Assembly: GCF_029846715.1 (NCBI RefSeq)
Contig: NZ_JARVWW010000009.1
Location: 1-64,000, forward strand
Length of the DNA: 64,000 nt
Direction of reading: 5' to 3'
Origin: Bradyrhizobium nivariense
GTDB lineage: Bacteria; Pseudomonadota; Alphaproteobacteria; Rhizobiales; Xanthobacteraceae
Shown: positions 44,498-53,347 of the stretch, in pieces
How the letters are laid out: every line of letters begins with the position of its first letter
How positions within the stretch are numbered: position 1 is the stretch's first letter
The notes under the pieces: generated by a model
The model's database searches: none
What the model was told of the DNA's origin: nothing
Seen by the model: only the letters and a program-made list of their open reading frames with translations
Translations under genes and position numbers: made by a program

Positions 44498-45148
44498 ATG
44501 GATCGAGAGCCCACCATATCGCGGGATCAGAGCCGGACGGCCAGCAAAGGGCGTGGGCCTTTCAAGGGTGTCGGCCGCGACGTGCTGGTTGCCTCGATCT
44601 GCGGCGGCGTGGTCGCGCTGATGGTCGGTGCCTCCTACGCGGCGGTGCCGTTCTACAACTGGTTCTGCCGCGCCACCGGCTTCAACGGCACCACCCAGGT
44701 CGCGATCTCGGCGCCGGCTAGCGGCCCGATCGCACGAAAGATCGCGGTGCGGTTCGATTCCAATGTCGCGCCCGGCCTGCCCTGGAAGTTCGAGCCGGAG
44801 CAGAGCGAGATCGAGGTTAATATCGGTCAGGTCGTGACTGTCTTTTACACCGTGACCAACCAGGCCGCGCGGACCACCGCGGGCCAGGCCGCCTACAATG
44901 TCGCGCCGCTGACGGTCGGATCCTATTTCCAGAAGATCAACTGCTTCTGCTTCACCGAGCAGACCATGGCGCCCGGCGAGAAGCGCGAGATGCCTGTCGT
45001 GTTCTACGTCGATCCGTCGATCGCCGACGACCACGAGAACGACGGGCTGAACACGATCACGCTGTCCTACACTTTCTATCCGGTGCGCGATCCGGTGGTG
45101 AAGCCGCTCGCATCCGGCGACGACGACAAACGCAAGGGAAATTTCTGA
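44498..45148 (+). CDS. ctaG: cytochrome c oxidase assembly factor CtaG/Cox11
   Basis: Copper chaperone that delivers Cu to the CuB site of CoxA. The 216-residue protein has one N-terminal transmembrane helix (about 30-50) and a periplasmic domain with the paired-Cys copper motif [10 protein letters not shown] (about 150-155). [13 protein letters not shown], also a conserved Cys, is near the membrane. This is the Cox11 type, not the unrelated CtaG of Bacillus. ATG 44498 with GGGAAG close before it. Confidence 0.94.
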   Translation: MDREPTISRDQSRTASKGRGPFKGVGRDVLVASICGGVVALMVGASYAAVPFYNWFCRATGFNGTTQVAISAPASGPIARKIAVRFDSNVAPGLPWKFEPEQSEIEVNIGQVVTVFYTVTNQAARTTAGQAAYNVAPLTVGSYFQKINCFCFTEQTMAPGEKREMPVVFYVDPSIADDHENDGLNTITLSYTFYPVRDPVVKPLASGDDDKRKGNF

Positions 45149-45224
45149 TCGCCGGGCTCGCGCCCGGGGGGTCGGAATAAGGGGATAAGTGCCGGACGGG
45201 CACGGGATTGAGGAGAGAGACCGC

Positions 45225-46121
45225 ATGGCAACGGCGCACACCAAGCATCACGACTACCACCTGGTCGATCCATCCCCGTGGCCCGTCGTCGGCTCCATCT
45301 CGGCCTTCATCATGGCGGTCGGCGCGATCACCTGGATGCACCACATGTTGTCGGCTGCGCCGGTCATCTTCGGCGTCGGCACCGTCGGTGTGCTCTACAC
45401 CATGGCGAGCTGGTGGGCCGACGTGATCAGGGAAGCCCAGTACAAGGGCGACCACACCCGCGTCGTGCAGCTGCATCACCGCTACGGCATGATCCTGTTC
45501 ATCGCCTCGGAGGTGATGTTTTTCGTCGCCTGGTTCTGGGCCTATTTCAACGCGGCGCTATTCCCGGCCGACGCCGTCCACGCCACCCGCGATGCGGTGT
45601 TCGGCTGCGGTCTTGGTACCGCGGCCGGCGCCTGCGCCGTGCCTGGCACCTGGCCGCCGCACGGCATCGAGACCTTCGATCCCTGGCATCTGCCGCTCCT
45701 GAACACGCTGATCCTGCTCACCTCCGGCACCACCGTGACCTGGGCCCATCATGCGCTGCTCGAGAACGATCGCCAGGGCCTGAAATACGGCCTGATCCTC
45801 ACCGTCGTGCTCGGCGCGCTCTTCACCTGCGTGCAGGCCTATGAGTACAGCCACGCGGCATTCTCCTTCGGCGGCAACGTCTACGGCGCGACCTTCTTCA
45901 TGGCGACCGGCTTCCACGGTTTTCATGTGCTGGTCGGCACCATCTTCCTGCTCGTGTGCCTGTTCCGCGCCTATGCCGGCCACTTCACGCCGACCCAGCA
46001 TCTCGGCTTCGAGTTCGCCGCCTGGTACTGGCACTTCGTCGACGTGGTCTGGCTGTTCCTGTTCCTCTGCATCTATGTGTGGGGACATGGCGCCGAGACC
46101 ATGGCCCACGGCGCGCACTGA
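45225..46121 (+). CDS. coxC: cytochrome c oxidase subunit III (aa3 type)
   Basis: Third core subunit, stabilising proton uptake. The 298-residue protein has seven helices and the family motifs [31 protein letters not shown] and [24 protein letters not shown] 45225 is supported by GAGGAGAG about nine bases upstream; a GTG at 45189 is less likely. Between the ctaG stop and this gene are 76 bases. Ends the core cox operon, before a strong terminator. Confidence 0.96.
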   Translation: MATAHTKHHDYHLVDPSPWPVVGSISAFIMAVGAITWMHHMLSAAPVIFGVGTVGVLYTMASWWADVIREAQYKGDHTRVVQLHHRYGMILFIASEVMFFVAWFWAYFNAALFPADAVHATRDAVFGCGLGTAAGACAVPGTWPPHGIETFDPWHLPLLNTLILLTSGTTVTWAHHALLENDRQGLKYGLILTVVLGALFTCVQAYEYSHAAFSFGGNVYGATFFMATGFHGFHVLVGTIFLLVCLFRAYAGHFTPTQHLGFEFAAWYWHFVDVVWLFLFLCIYVWGHGAETMAHGAH

Positions 46122-46140
46122 GCAGCGGTTGGATTGATCA

Positions 46141-46175
46141 GAAAGGGCGGCCGCAGGGCCGCCCTTTCGCTTTTG
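46141..46175 (+). terminator. Rho-independent terminator after coxC
   Basis: GAAAGGGCGGCC-GCAG-GGCCGCCCTTTC, a perfect 12-base-pair stem, followed by GCTTTT. It probably ends the core operon, so DUF983 and SURF1 may have their own promoter or depend on read-through. Confidence 0.85.
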
Positions 46176-46202
46176 CGTCCCGGTTTTGGCGGAAATTGTG
46201 GT

Positions 46203-46308
46203 AAAGCGTCTTCGAGCGAAGCGGATACCGGTTCGCGTGAAGAAAACCCGTCGAAACAAGAATCTGGAGCCTCGGTTCTGATTCAACCAGAACCGATAAT
46301 GCTCTAGA
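46203..46308. repeat. intergenic palindromic repeat, family D'
   Basis: Shares the AACAAGAATCTGGAGCC block with the element at 2750-2850 and carries the hairpin CGGTTCTG-ATTCAAC-CAGAACCG at 46273-46295. The two elements differ in loop and outer arms. It lies directly before the DUF983 gene, so its 3' end may overlap that gene's promoter. Confidence 0.7.
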
Positions 46309-46318
46309 GTCCGCCATC

Positions 46319-46720
46319 ATGAACGACACCGCCGGCCCATCCGAGCCCGAGACGACCGTCCTGCAAAGCGCGCTGCGCGGGCTCGCCTGCAAATGCCCGC
46401 GTTGCGGCCAGGGCAAGCTCTATGCGGGCTTCCTGACGCTCGCGCCTTCCTGCAACCGTTGCGGCCTCGACTACGCCTTCATCGATTCCGGCGACGGTCC
46501 GGCGATCTTCATCATCATGCTGGCCGGCGCGATCGTGGTCGGCTGCGCGCTCGTCGTCGAAGTCAAGTATCAGCCACCGTATTGGCTGCATGCAGTGCTG
46601 TGGCTGCCGCTGATCCTCGCCACCACCCTGCTGCCGTTGCGCGCGATGAAGTCGCTGCTGATCGCGCTGCAATTCCACCACAAGGCGGCGCCGGGCCGGC
46701 TGGTCGACCGCGCGAAATGA
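46319..46720 (+). CDS. DUF983 family protein
   Basis: A 133-residue protein. The N-terminal part has two CxxC pairs (CKCPRCGQG and CNRCGLDY) that look like a zinc ribbon, followed by two transmembrane helices (about 60-82 and 88-108). DUF983 genes are regularly found with aa3 oxidase and surf1 in alphaproteobacteria, suggesting a role in metal or heme handling for the oxidase; this is inference. Its stop overlaps the surf1 start by four bases. Confidence 0.88.
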   Translation: MNDTAGPSEPETTVLQSALRGLACKCPRCGQGKLYAGFLTLAPSCNRCGLDYAFIDSGDGPAIFIIMLAGAIVVGCALVVEVKYQPPYWLHAVLWLPLILATTLLPLRAMKSLLIALQFHHKAAPGRLVDRAK

Positions 46721-47478
46721 ACGAGACCGCGCGCAAGCCGCGCGTGGCCGGCTTCGCGCTGTTCACGCTTTTCCTGACCGCGGTCTGCATCGCGCTCGGC
46801 CTCTGGCAATTGCAGCGCCGCCTCGCCAAGCACGAGCTGATTGCCGCGCTCACCGAGCGTCTTGCGGACGCGCCGGTCGCGCTGCCGCCGCCGGCGCAAT
46901 GGGCCGCGCTAAGTCCCGCGCGCGATGAATTCCGCCGCGTCAGCTTTACCGCGACCTATGCGCATTTGCCCGATGCGATGGTCTATTCTCCCGGGTCCGC
47001 CGTGCGCACGGACGCTTCAGGCCCCGGCACCTGGGCGTTCCTGCCGGCACGGCTGCCGAGCGGTGAGACGGTCGTGATCGATGCGGGCTTCGTCGAAAAC
47101 ACCATGCAGGATCGCCGCGTCGAGGATCGCGCGGTCAAGAAGCTCGTCACGGGCCAGGTACTCGCGTTCACCGGCTATCTGCGTTTCCCCGAGGCACCGG
47201 GCTGGCTGACCCCGGCGGAGAACCGCGACAAGCGGCTCTGGTTCGTGCGCGATCATGTGGCGATCGCGAGCACGCTGGGCTGGGGCGCGGTTGCGCCGTT
47301 CTATGTCGACCTCGAACAGCCCGTGCCCGAGAACGGCATCCCGCGGCCGGGGCCGCTCGACGTGCATCTCAAGGACGATCACCTGCAATACGCCATCACC
47401 TGGTTCACGCTTGCAGGCGCCGTGCTGATCGCCTTCGCCGTGTGGGCAAGAGGGCGGCGGCAGAGCTGGGCTCCGTAG
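46717..47478 (+). CDS. SURF1 family cytochrome oxidase assembly protein
   Basis: A 253-residue inner-membrane protein with a transmembrane helix at each end (about 10-28 and 228-245) and a periplasmic domain between. SURF1 helps insert heme a into CoxA. FTLFLTAVCIALGLWQLQRR at the N-terminus is the family hallmark, and FLPARLPSGETVVIDAGFV the conserved core. The ATG overlaps the DUF983 stop (ATGA). Paracoccus has two SURF1 types for different oxidases; this one fits the aa3 type by context. Confidence 0.92.
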   Translation: MNETARKPRVAGFALFTLFLTAVCIALGLWQLQRRLAKHELIAALTERLADAPVALPPPAQWAALSPARDEFRRVSFTATYAHLPDAMVYSPGSAVRTDASGPGTWAFLPARLPSGETVVIDAGFVENTMQDRRVEDRAVKKLVTGQVLAFTGYLRFPEAPGWLTPAENRDKRLWFVRDHVAIASTLGWGAVAPFYVDLEQPVPENGIPRPGPLDVHLKDDHLQYAITWFTLAGAVLIAFAVWARGRRQSWAP

Positions 47479-47583
47479 ATCGTCTGATGGAACCCGGTAT
47501 CGCCCGGGGTTTACCATTCAGCGCACATTCACGAGTGTGGTCCTAAGCCGCCAGTAATTTTTCGCGGCAGACAGGATTGCGGC

Positions 47584-47949
47584 GTGAGCGATTTCGACCA
47601 GATGGGAATTGTCGTCGACTGGGTGGATGCCTGCAGGAAGGGCGACCTCGCGACGCTACTCGACCTCTATGCGGACGACGCCCAGGTCGAATGCACGTGT
47701 AACGGCACGCAGCACTATCGCGGCCGGAGCGAGCTCGAAGCCTATTGGCAGCCGCGGCTCAGCGCTTTCTCGTCGGCGGGTTTCGGGCTGGAGGAGATCC
47801 ATCCCGCGCCCCATGGCGTCGATCTCGAATATTCCGTCGCCGGCGCGCTGCGCATCCGCGCCTCGTTTTGCTTCAGCCCGGATGGCAAGATCCGCACCAC
47901 GCTGTGCGAGCCGGCGCGACAGACCACGCACCTCGGCTGTGCGTGTTAG
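47584..47949 (+). CDS. NTF2-like (SnoaL-type) protein
   Basis: A 121-residue protein with the NTF2-like fold: MGIVVDWVDACRKGDLATLLDLYADDAQVEC and YRGRSELEAYWQPRL are typical. Several Cys (CTCNG, GCAC end) are unusual. Start GTG at 47584. Its stop overlaps that of the convergent sensor kinase by four bases. It stands between SURF1 and the two-component pair; function unknown. Confidence 0.78.
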   Translation: MSDFDQMGIVVDWVDACRKGDLATLLDLYADDAQVECTCNGTQHYRGRSELEAYWQPRLSAFSSAGFGLEEIHPAPHGVDLEYSVAGALRIRASFCFSPDGKIRTTLCEPARQTTHLGCAC

Positions 47950-49307
47950 CCGGTGACCGGCGCCTCGCGTGCCGGTTCGGCGGGAAGGCGGCAGCGTACG
48001 TAGGTTCGTTCGTCCACGCGCAGCAGTGACAGCGATCCGCTGAGCGCGCGCACGCGCTCATGCATGCCGGTCAGACCACGGCCGAACACGTTGCCCTCGG
48101 GAATGCCGCCGCCGTCGTCGGAAATCTCGATGACGACCGTCTCGTCGGCGAAGGTCGCCTGCACATGGGTATTGCTGGCCCCGGCATGGCGCAGCACGTT
48201 GGTCAGCGCCTCCTGAATCACGCGATAGACGGTCCGAGCCAGCGGCCCGTCGATCCCGTTGAGATCTGGATCGAGCGTGTCCGTCAGGCCGATATACGGC
48301 GCCTGCTTGCGAAAGTTCCGAAGCAGCGTCTGCACACTGGTCTCCAGACCCAATTCCTCGATGTAGAGCGGTCGCAAGCGGTCGAGGATGCGGCGGTTGG
48401 TCTGCTGGAGCGCCTCGACCGATTGCAACACCTCCTGTGCCGGACTGCCGAGATTTCCCGCCGGAGGCGAGGCCTCGACCAACGCGATCGTGCCGGCGCG
48501 GATGCTGAACAGCAGCGGGCCGAGCTCGTCGTGCAGTTCGCGCGCGAGATCACGCCGCTCGTCATCCTGGAGCGACACCAGGCGGTGCAGCAGGTTGCGA
48601 TTGTCCTGGCTCAATTGCGCCAGCGTCGCGGCCAGCGCATTGGCCTCCTCGCAGCTTTGCCGGATTTCCGGCGGTCCTCCGACCGGGATCGGCGTTGCGT
48701 AGTCGCCGCGCCGCATCCGCGTCAGCCCTTCGCCGAGATATTGCAGCGGGCGCAGGGCCGATCCCGCGAAAACATAGGCAATCGTGCCGGTGAGCACCAT
48801 CAGCACGGCGACGAGGCTGGTCAGCGCGAGAAAGCCGATCCACTTCTCGAACAGGTCGGCCGACAGGTCCGGCAGGAAGACGAGATCGCCGACGCGCTGG
48901 CCGTCGATCGTGACCGGAGCTGCCGCGTCCATGTCCGGAATGGTGAGCAGATCGGCAAACCATTGCGGCACGCCATGCGGCTTGCGCAGACCGTCCTTCG
49001 CTGAGGAGGCGGGACCCGCTTCTACAGCGCGGAATTGGATATCGGAGGAGATGTCCAAAGAATGGACAAAGGCGTCGAGCGTCTGCCGCGGATTGTTCGA
49101 GGCGTGCAGAGTGTTGTTGAGCGCGGCGGCAACCGTCCGGATCGAACGCCGCCCCGGCTCGTTCTCGTCGGCCAGTTGGTCGGTCGCGAAGATTTGGAAC
49201 AGCACGCCGCCCATGATCAGCGCGGCGAGAAAGCTCATGCCGAGCGGCAGAAACAATTGGGTCCGGAATGAGAGGCGTTGCCACATTAGGTCAATTCTAA
49301 CGCGCAT
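47946..49307 (-). CDS. NarL-family sensor histidine kinase with periplasmic sensor
   Basis: Membrane sensor kinase of 453 residues: TM1 (17-40), a periplasmic sensor domain (41-155), TM2 (156-182), a HAMP linker (183-236), a HisKA_3 dimer domain with the phospho-accepting His259 (RRDLARELHDELGPLL), and an HATPase_c domain (N-box IQEALTNVLRHAGASN; G-box SDDGGGIPEGN). Start ATG 49307, with a second ATG at 49286. Divergent from a NarL-type response regulator gene 65 bases away, its likely partner. Signal unknown. Confidence 0.9.
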   Translation of the reverse strand: MRVRIDLMWQRLSFRTQLFLPLGMSFLAALIMGGVLFQIFATDQLADENEPGRRSIRTVAAALNNTLHASNNPRQTLDAFVHSLDISSDIQFRAVEAGPASSAKDGLRKPHGVPQWFADLLTIPDMDAAAPVTIDGQRVGDLVFLPDLSADLFEKWIGFLALTSLVAVLMVLTGTIAYVFAGSALRPLQYLGEGLTRMRRGDYATPIPVGGPPEIRQSCEEANALAATLAQLSQDNRNLLHRLVSLQDDERRDLARELHDELGPLLFSIRAGTIALVEASPPAGNLGSPAQEVLQSVEALQQTNRRILDRLRPLYIEELGLETSVQTLLRNFRKQAPYIGLTDTLDPDLNGIDGPLARTVYRVIQEALTNVLRHAGASNTHVQATFADETVVIEISDDGGGIPEGNVFGRGLTGMHERVRALSGSLSLLRVDERTYVRCRLPAEPAREAPVTG

Positions 49308-49371
49308 CGGCCGGATTTGCTCTTTCCATTTGTTCCCGGCGGTTTATGAGTCGAAAAACAAGAGAGCTGCG

Positions 49372-50016
49372 ATGCAAGATTCCGCCAAGCCGGCAACCAG
49401 GGTCCTGATTGTCGACGACCATCCCGTGGTGCTGTCCGGTTGTCGCACCCTGTTCGCCTCCGACCATTCGATCCGGATCGACGAGGCGACCGACGCCAGA
49501 TCCGGGCATCGCGCCTATTTCAGCAAGCGGCCTGACGTCACCGTGATCGACATCAGCCTGCCCGATGTTTCCGGCTTCGAACTGATGCGACGCATTCGCA
49601 AGGACGATCCCGACGCCAAGATCATCATGTTCAGCATGAACGACGATCCGGCCTTCGTGGTGCGGGCGGTCGAGCTTGGGGCGCAGGGCTATGTCTCCAA
49701 GGGCGACGATCCCAGGATCCTGCTCAAGGCGGTGCGCAAGGTGGTCGCGGGCGACAATTTCATCTCGCCGCAGCTCGCGGAAGCGGTGACGTTCTCCGGC
49801 GCGGCGATCAAGGCCAATCCGACCTCGCAGATGACGCCGCGGGAGCTCGAGATTCTTCGCCTGCTGGGTCGAGGCGACAAGATCGTCGAGGTCGCCGAGG
49901 CGCTCGGTATCTCCTACAAGACCGTCGCCAACACCACGTCCCTGCTCAAGCAGAAGCTCGGCGCCAAGAACCATTCCGACCTGATCAGGATCGCGGTGGA
50001 AATCGGGATGAGCTGA
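49372..50016 (+). CDS. NarL/FixJ-family response regulator
   Basis: DNA-binding response regulator of 214 residues. Receiver domain 8-125 with acidic pocket Asp15/Asp16 (VLIVDDHP), phospho-accepting Asp60 (VIDISLPD) and conserved Lys in GYVSKGDD; LuxR-type helix-turn-helix 148-208 (MTPRELEILRLLGRGDKIVEVAEALGISYKTV). Start ATG 49372. Divergent from the sensor kinase, so they should form a pair. A stem-loop with arms GCCGAACCGGC follows the stop. Confidence 0.9.
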   Translation: MQDSAKPATRVLIVDDHPVVLSGCRTLFASDHSIRIDEATDARSGHRAYFSKRPDVTVIDISLPDVSGFELMRRIRKDDPDAKIIMFSMNDDPAFVVRAVELGAQGYVSKGDDPRILLKAVRKVVAGDNFISPQLAEAVTFSGAAIKANPTSQMTPRELEILRLLGRGDKIVEVAEALGISYKTVANTTSLLKQKLGAKNHSDLIRIAVEIGMS

Positions 50017-50381
50017 CCCCCGGGGGCCGAACCGGCTGCTTCAGGATGCTGCCGGTTCGGCGGGGCGGACCGGTCTCGGCGCTCGGGGGCAATGCATGGA
50101 TCGCGCCGACACCCTCCGCCGACACAATGGGTCGAGGTGGCATTCGTTCCTGAACTGTCCGCAGTTTTGGGAAAAAACGGCAATGTGTGACGAGAAGCTG
50201 CTCGCGAGCGTTTGCCAGAGCCGGAACGTGTCGGGAAAAATAGGAACATTTTCTCGCACGCGCCGTATTGGCTCTTGACGATTTCGTGACAGGCGACGAA
50301 AGCTTGCGCGAACAGTTTTAGCGGGTCGGCGACCCCAGAGGCAAAACCGGTCTGCACACAACGACAGACCTTCCAAGAGAG

Positions 50382-50411
50382 AGGGCTGCGGCATTGCCGC
50401 AGCCCTTTTTC
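50382..50411 (+). terminator. Rho-independent terminator
   Basis: GGGCTGCGGC-ATT-GCCGCAGCCC followed by TTTTTC, a strong intrinsic terminator. No gene for it to serve is close: it is about 370 bases after the response regulator stop, which hints at a short non-coding transcript ending here or at an unusually long 3' UTR. Confidence 0.8.
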
Positions 50412-50463
50412 GTTGGCAGCCCTTTTCGTTGGCAGCCCTTTTCGTTGGCGGCCCTTTTCGTTG
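50399..50463. repeat. tandem repeat of a terminator 3' half (16-base unit, about four copies)
   Basis: The unit GCAGCCCTTTTCGTTG appears four times head to tail: 50399-50415 (one extra T), 50416-50431, 50432-50447 and 50448-50463 (one A to G change). The first copy is the descending arm and U-run of the terminator at 50382-50411, so the array came from duplication of that arm. Confidence 0.9.
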
Positions 50464-50604
50464 GATCGGCCCAGACGCGAAGCGGTTTCCCGATGCCGCA
50501 AAACACTTTATGGTGGCCCAAAGCCTCTGGCTGTTAACAAGTAGTTTCATAAAATCAAAGGCTTGCGGATCGAGCTCAGGCTTGGCCGGCCTTTGGAGGG
50601 CAGT

Positions 50605-52023
50605 TTGACTCGTTATATCTCGACCCGGGGCGAGGCCCCTGAACTCGGCTTCTGCGACGTGATGCTGACCGGGCTCGCCCGCGACGGCGGCCTGTATGTG
50701 CCGGCCATTTGGCCGCAACTCTCGACTGACGCCATCGCCGGCTTCTTCGGTCGTCCCTATTGGGAGGTCGCGGTCGAGGTGATCCGCCCCTTCGCCGGCG
50801 GCGAGATCACGGACGCTGAACTCGGCAGCATGGCGAACGAGGCCTACGCCACCTTCCGTCATCCGGCGGTGGTGCCGCTGCGCCAGATGGCGCCGCACCA
50901 GTTCGTGCTGGAGCTGTTCCACGGTCCGACGCTCGCCTTCAAGGACGTGGCGATGCAGCTGATCTCGCGGCTGATGGACCATGTGCTCGCCAAGCGCGGC
51001 CAGCGCACCACCATCGTGGTCGCGACCTCCGGCGACACCGGCGGCGCTGCGGTTGACGCGTTCGCCGGGCGCGAAAATGTCGATCTCATCGTGCTGTTTC
51101 CGCACGGCCGCATCTCCGAGGTGCAGCGGCGGATGATGACGACGACGGGCGCGGCCAACGTCCATGCGCTCGCCGTCGAGGGTAATTTCGACGATTGCCA
51201 GGCACTCGTGAAGGGGATGTTCAACAACCATCGCTTCCGCGATGCGACCTCGCTGTCCGGCGTCAATTCCATCAATTGGGCGCGCATCGTCGCCCAGGTG
51301 GTCTACTATTTCACCTCCGCCGTTGCCGTCGGCGCGCCGGCGCGCGCGGTGGACTTCGTCGTGCCGACCGGCAATTTCGGCGACATCTTTGCCGGCTATG
51401 TCGCCAAGCGCATGGGTCTTCCGGTGCGGACCCTGAGCATCGCCGCCAACGTCAACGACATCCTGGCGCGCACGCTGAAGACCGGAATCTACGAGGTGCG
51501 CGAGGTGCACGCGACGGCGTCGCCGTCGATGGACATCCAGATCTCCTCGAACTTCGAGCGGCTGCTGTTCGAGGCCGGCCGGCGCGATGCCGCCGGCGTG
51601 CGCCGTCTCATGGCTTCGCTGACGCAGTCGGGGCGCTTCGTACTGCCCGATGCGACGCTGGCCGCGATCCGTGAGGAATTCGACGCAGGCCGCGCCGACG
51701 AGACCGAGACCGCGGCCGAGATCCGCGCCGCCTGGCGCGAGGCAGGCGAGCTCGTCGATCCCCACACCGCGGTCGCGCTCGCTGTCGCCGACCGCGACAT
51801 CACCGACACGACGGTTCCGAGCATCGTGTTGTCCACCGCCCATCCGGCGAAATTCCCCGACGCTGTCGAAGCTGCCTGCGGCCAGCGGCCGCAATTGCCG
51901 GCCTGGCTCGACGGCCTGATGACCAAATCCGAACACATGAAGGTGATGAAGAACGACCAGGCCGAGGTCGAGCGGTTCGTGCTGTCGGTCAGCCGCGCCG
52001 CAAAACAGGGAGTTGCCGGATGA
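50605..52023 (+). CDS. thrC: threonine synthase
   Basis: PLP enzyme making L-threonine from O-phosphohomoserine. The 472-residue protein shows FHGPTLAFKDVAMQ (the PLP lysine about residue 110), VATSGDTGGAAVDAF, and VPTGNFGDIFAGY. I choose the TTG at 50605 as start: GGAGGG lies four to nine bases before it and the next residues (TRYISTRGEAPELGF) are the usual N-terminus. Any longer start would add 14 unconserved residues. The stop overlaps the M16 peptidase ATG by four bases. Confidence 0.95.
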   Translation: MTRYISTRGEAPELGFCDVMLTGLARDGGLYVPAIWPQLSTDAIAGFFGRPYWEVAVEVIRPFAGGEITDAELGSMANEAYATFRHPAVVPLRQMAPHQFVLELFHGPTLAFKDVAMQLISRLMDHVLAKRGQRTTIVVATSGDTGGAAVDAFAGRENVDLIVLFPHGRISEVQRRMMTTTGAANVHALAVEGNFDDCQALVKGMFNNHRFRDATSLSGVNSINWARIVAQVVYYFTSAVAVGAPARAVDFVVPTGNFGDIFAGYVAKRMGLPVRTLSIAANVNDILARTLKTGIYEVREVHATASPSMDIQISSNFERLLFEAGRRDAAGVRRLMASLTQSGRFVLPDATLAAIREEFDAGRADETETAAEIRAAWREAGELVDPHTAVALAVADRDITDTTVPSIVLSTAHPAKFPDAVEAACGQRPQLPAWLDGLMTKSEHMKVMKNDQAEVERFVLSVSRAAKQGVAG

Positions 52024-53309
52024 GCGTCGAGATTTCCAAGCTTGCGTCCGGCCTGACCGTCGTCACCGACAAGATGCCTCATCTTGAGACGGCGGCGCTC
52101 GGCGTCTGGGCCGGCGTCGGCGGGCGCGACGAGAAGCCCAACGAGCACGGCATCTCGCACCTCCTGGAACACATGGCGTTCAAGGGCACGACGAAGCGCT
52201 CCTCGCGCGAGATCGTGGAGGAGATCGAGGCGGTCGGCGGCGACCTCAATGCCGGCACCTCAACCGAAACCACGTCCTACTACGCGCGGGTGCTGAAGGC
52301 CGACGTGCCGCTCGCGCTCGACGTGCTCGCCGACATCCTCGCCAATCCCGCTTTCGAGCCCGACGAGCTCGAGCGCGAGAAGAACGTCATCGTGCAGGAG
52401 ATCGGCGCGGCGCAGGACACGCCCGACGACGTCGTGTTCGAGCATCTCAACGAGCTCTGCTATCCCGACCAGCCGATGGGCCGTTCGCTGCTCGGCACTG
52501 CGAAGACCTTGCGTGCCTTCAGCCGCGACTCGCTGCGTGACTATCTGTCGACGCATTACCGCGGGCCCGACATGGTGGTGGCGGCGGCCGGCGCGGTCGA
52601 TCACAAGCAGGTGGTCGCCGAGGTCGAGCAGCGCTTTGCCAGTTTTGAGGGGACGCCGGGTCCCAAGCCGCAATCCGCGCAGTTCGGCAAGGGCGGCACC
52701 AAGGTGGTGCATCGCGAGCTCGAGCAGGCGCATCTGACGCTGGCGCTGGAAGGCGTGCCGCAGAGCGATTTGTCGCTGTTCTCGCTTCAGGTCTTCACCA
52801 ACATCCTCGGCGGCGGGATGTCGTCGCGGCTGTTCCAGGAGGTGCGCGAGAAGCGCGGCCTCTGCTACTCGATCTACACCTTCCACGCGCCCTATACCGA
52901 CACCGGCTTCTTCGGCCTCTACACCGGCACCGATCCGGCCGATGCGCCCGAGATGATGGAGGTCGTGGTCGACATCATGAATGATTCGGTGGAGACGCTG
53001 ACCGAGGTCGAGATCGCGCGGGCCAAGGCGCAGATGAAGGCCGGCCTGCTGATGGCGCTGGAGAGCTGCTCGTCCCGCGCCGAGCAGCTCGCCCGGCATG
53101 TGCTGGCCTATGGCCGGCCCCAGACGGCCGAGGAGCTGGTGGCCCGGATCGACGCCGTCAGCGTCGAATCGACCCGTAATGCGGCGCGTGCGCTGCTTTC
53201 GCGGAGCCGCCCTGCGGTTGTCGCATTAGGCAGTGGCAGGGGTCTGGACACGGCGGTGTCTTTTGCGGAAGGATTGACCCGGGCACGCGCCAAGGCGCGG
53301 CTGCATTAG
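52020..53309 (+). CDS. M16 family zinc peptidase (mitochondrial processing peptidase-like)
   Basis: A 429-residue metallopeptidase of the pitrilysin/MPP family. The inverted zinc motif HLLEH (47-51, in ISHLLEHMAFKGT) and the downstream Glu in VIVQEIGAAQDTPDD are present, so it is an active (beta-type) subunit. Bacterial members are processing peptidases whose substrates are mostly unknown. Coupled to thrC by a four-base overlap, as in many alphaproteobacteria; the functional link is unclear. The GNAT gene follows after 38 bases. Confidence 0.93.
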   Translation: MSVEISKLASGLTVVTDKMPHLETAALGVWAGVGGRDEKPNEHGISHLLEHMAFKGTTKRSSREIVEEIEAVGGDLNAGTSTETTSYYARVLKADVPLALDVLADILANPAFEPDELEREKNVIVQEIGAAQDTPDDVVFEHLNELCYPDQPMGRSLLGTAKTLRAFSRDSLRDYLSTHYRGPDMVVAAAGAVDHKQVVAEVEQRFASFEGTPGPKPQSAQFGKGGTKVVHRELEQAHLTLALEGVPQSDLSLFSLQVFTNILGGGMSSRLFQEVREKRGLCYSIYTFHAPYTDTGFFGLYTGTDPADAPEMMEVVVDIMNDSVETLTEVEIARAKAQMKAGLLMALESCSSRAEQLARHVLAYGRPQTAEELVARIDAVSVESTRNAARALLSRSRPAVVALGSGRGLDTAVSFAEGLTRARAKARLH

Positions 53310-53347
53310 GAGCCGCGCACGGGCTGATCGCCCCGGGAAGCATCACC

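Larger units (their letters stand above)
50017..50604. other. long non-coding region between response regulator and thrC
   Basis: No gene is seen. It starts with a hairpin (GCCGAACCGGC, 50026-50036, paired with 50051-50061) just after the regulator stop and without a U-run. A terminator and tandem repeat are at 50382-50463. The remaining 300 bases show no clear structure; a promoter for thrC must lie between 50464 and 50604 or upstream of the terminator. Confidence 0.6.

Noticed and set aside
47584..47949. NTF2-like gene considered as an immunity protein or antitoxin because of its position opposite the kinase.
   Set aside because: No toxin-like neighbour; NTF2-like genes of this kind are common and scattered in rhizobia.
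50399..50463. Short direct repeats considered as a small CRISPR array.
   Set aside because: The units are contiguous 16-mers without spacers and no cas genes are present; they derive from a terminator arm.
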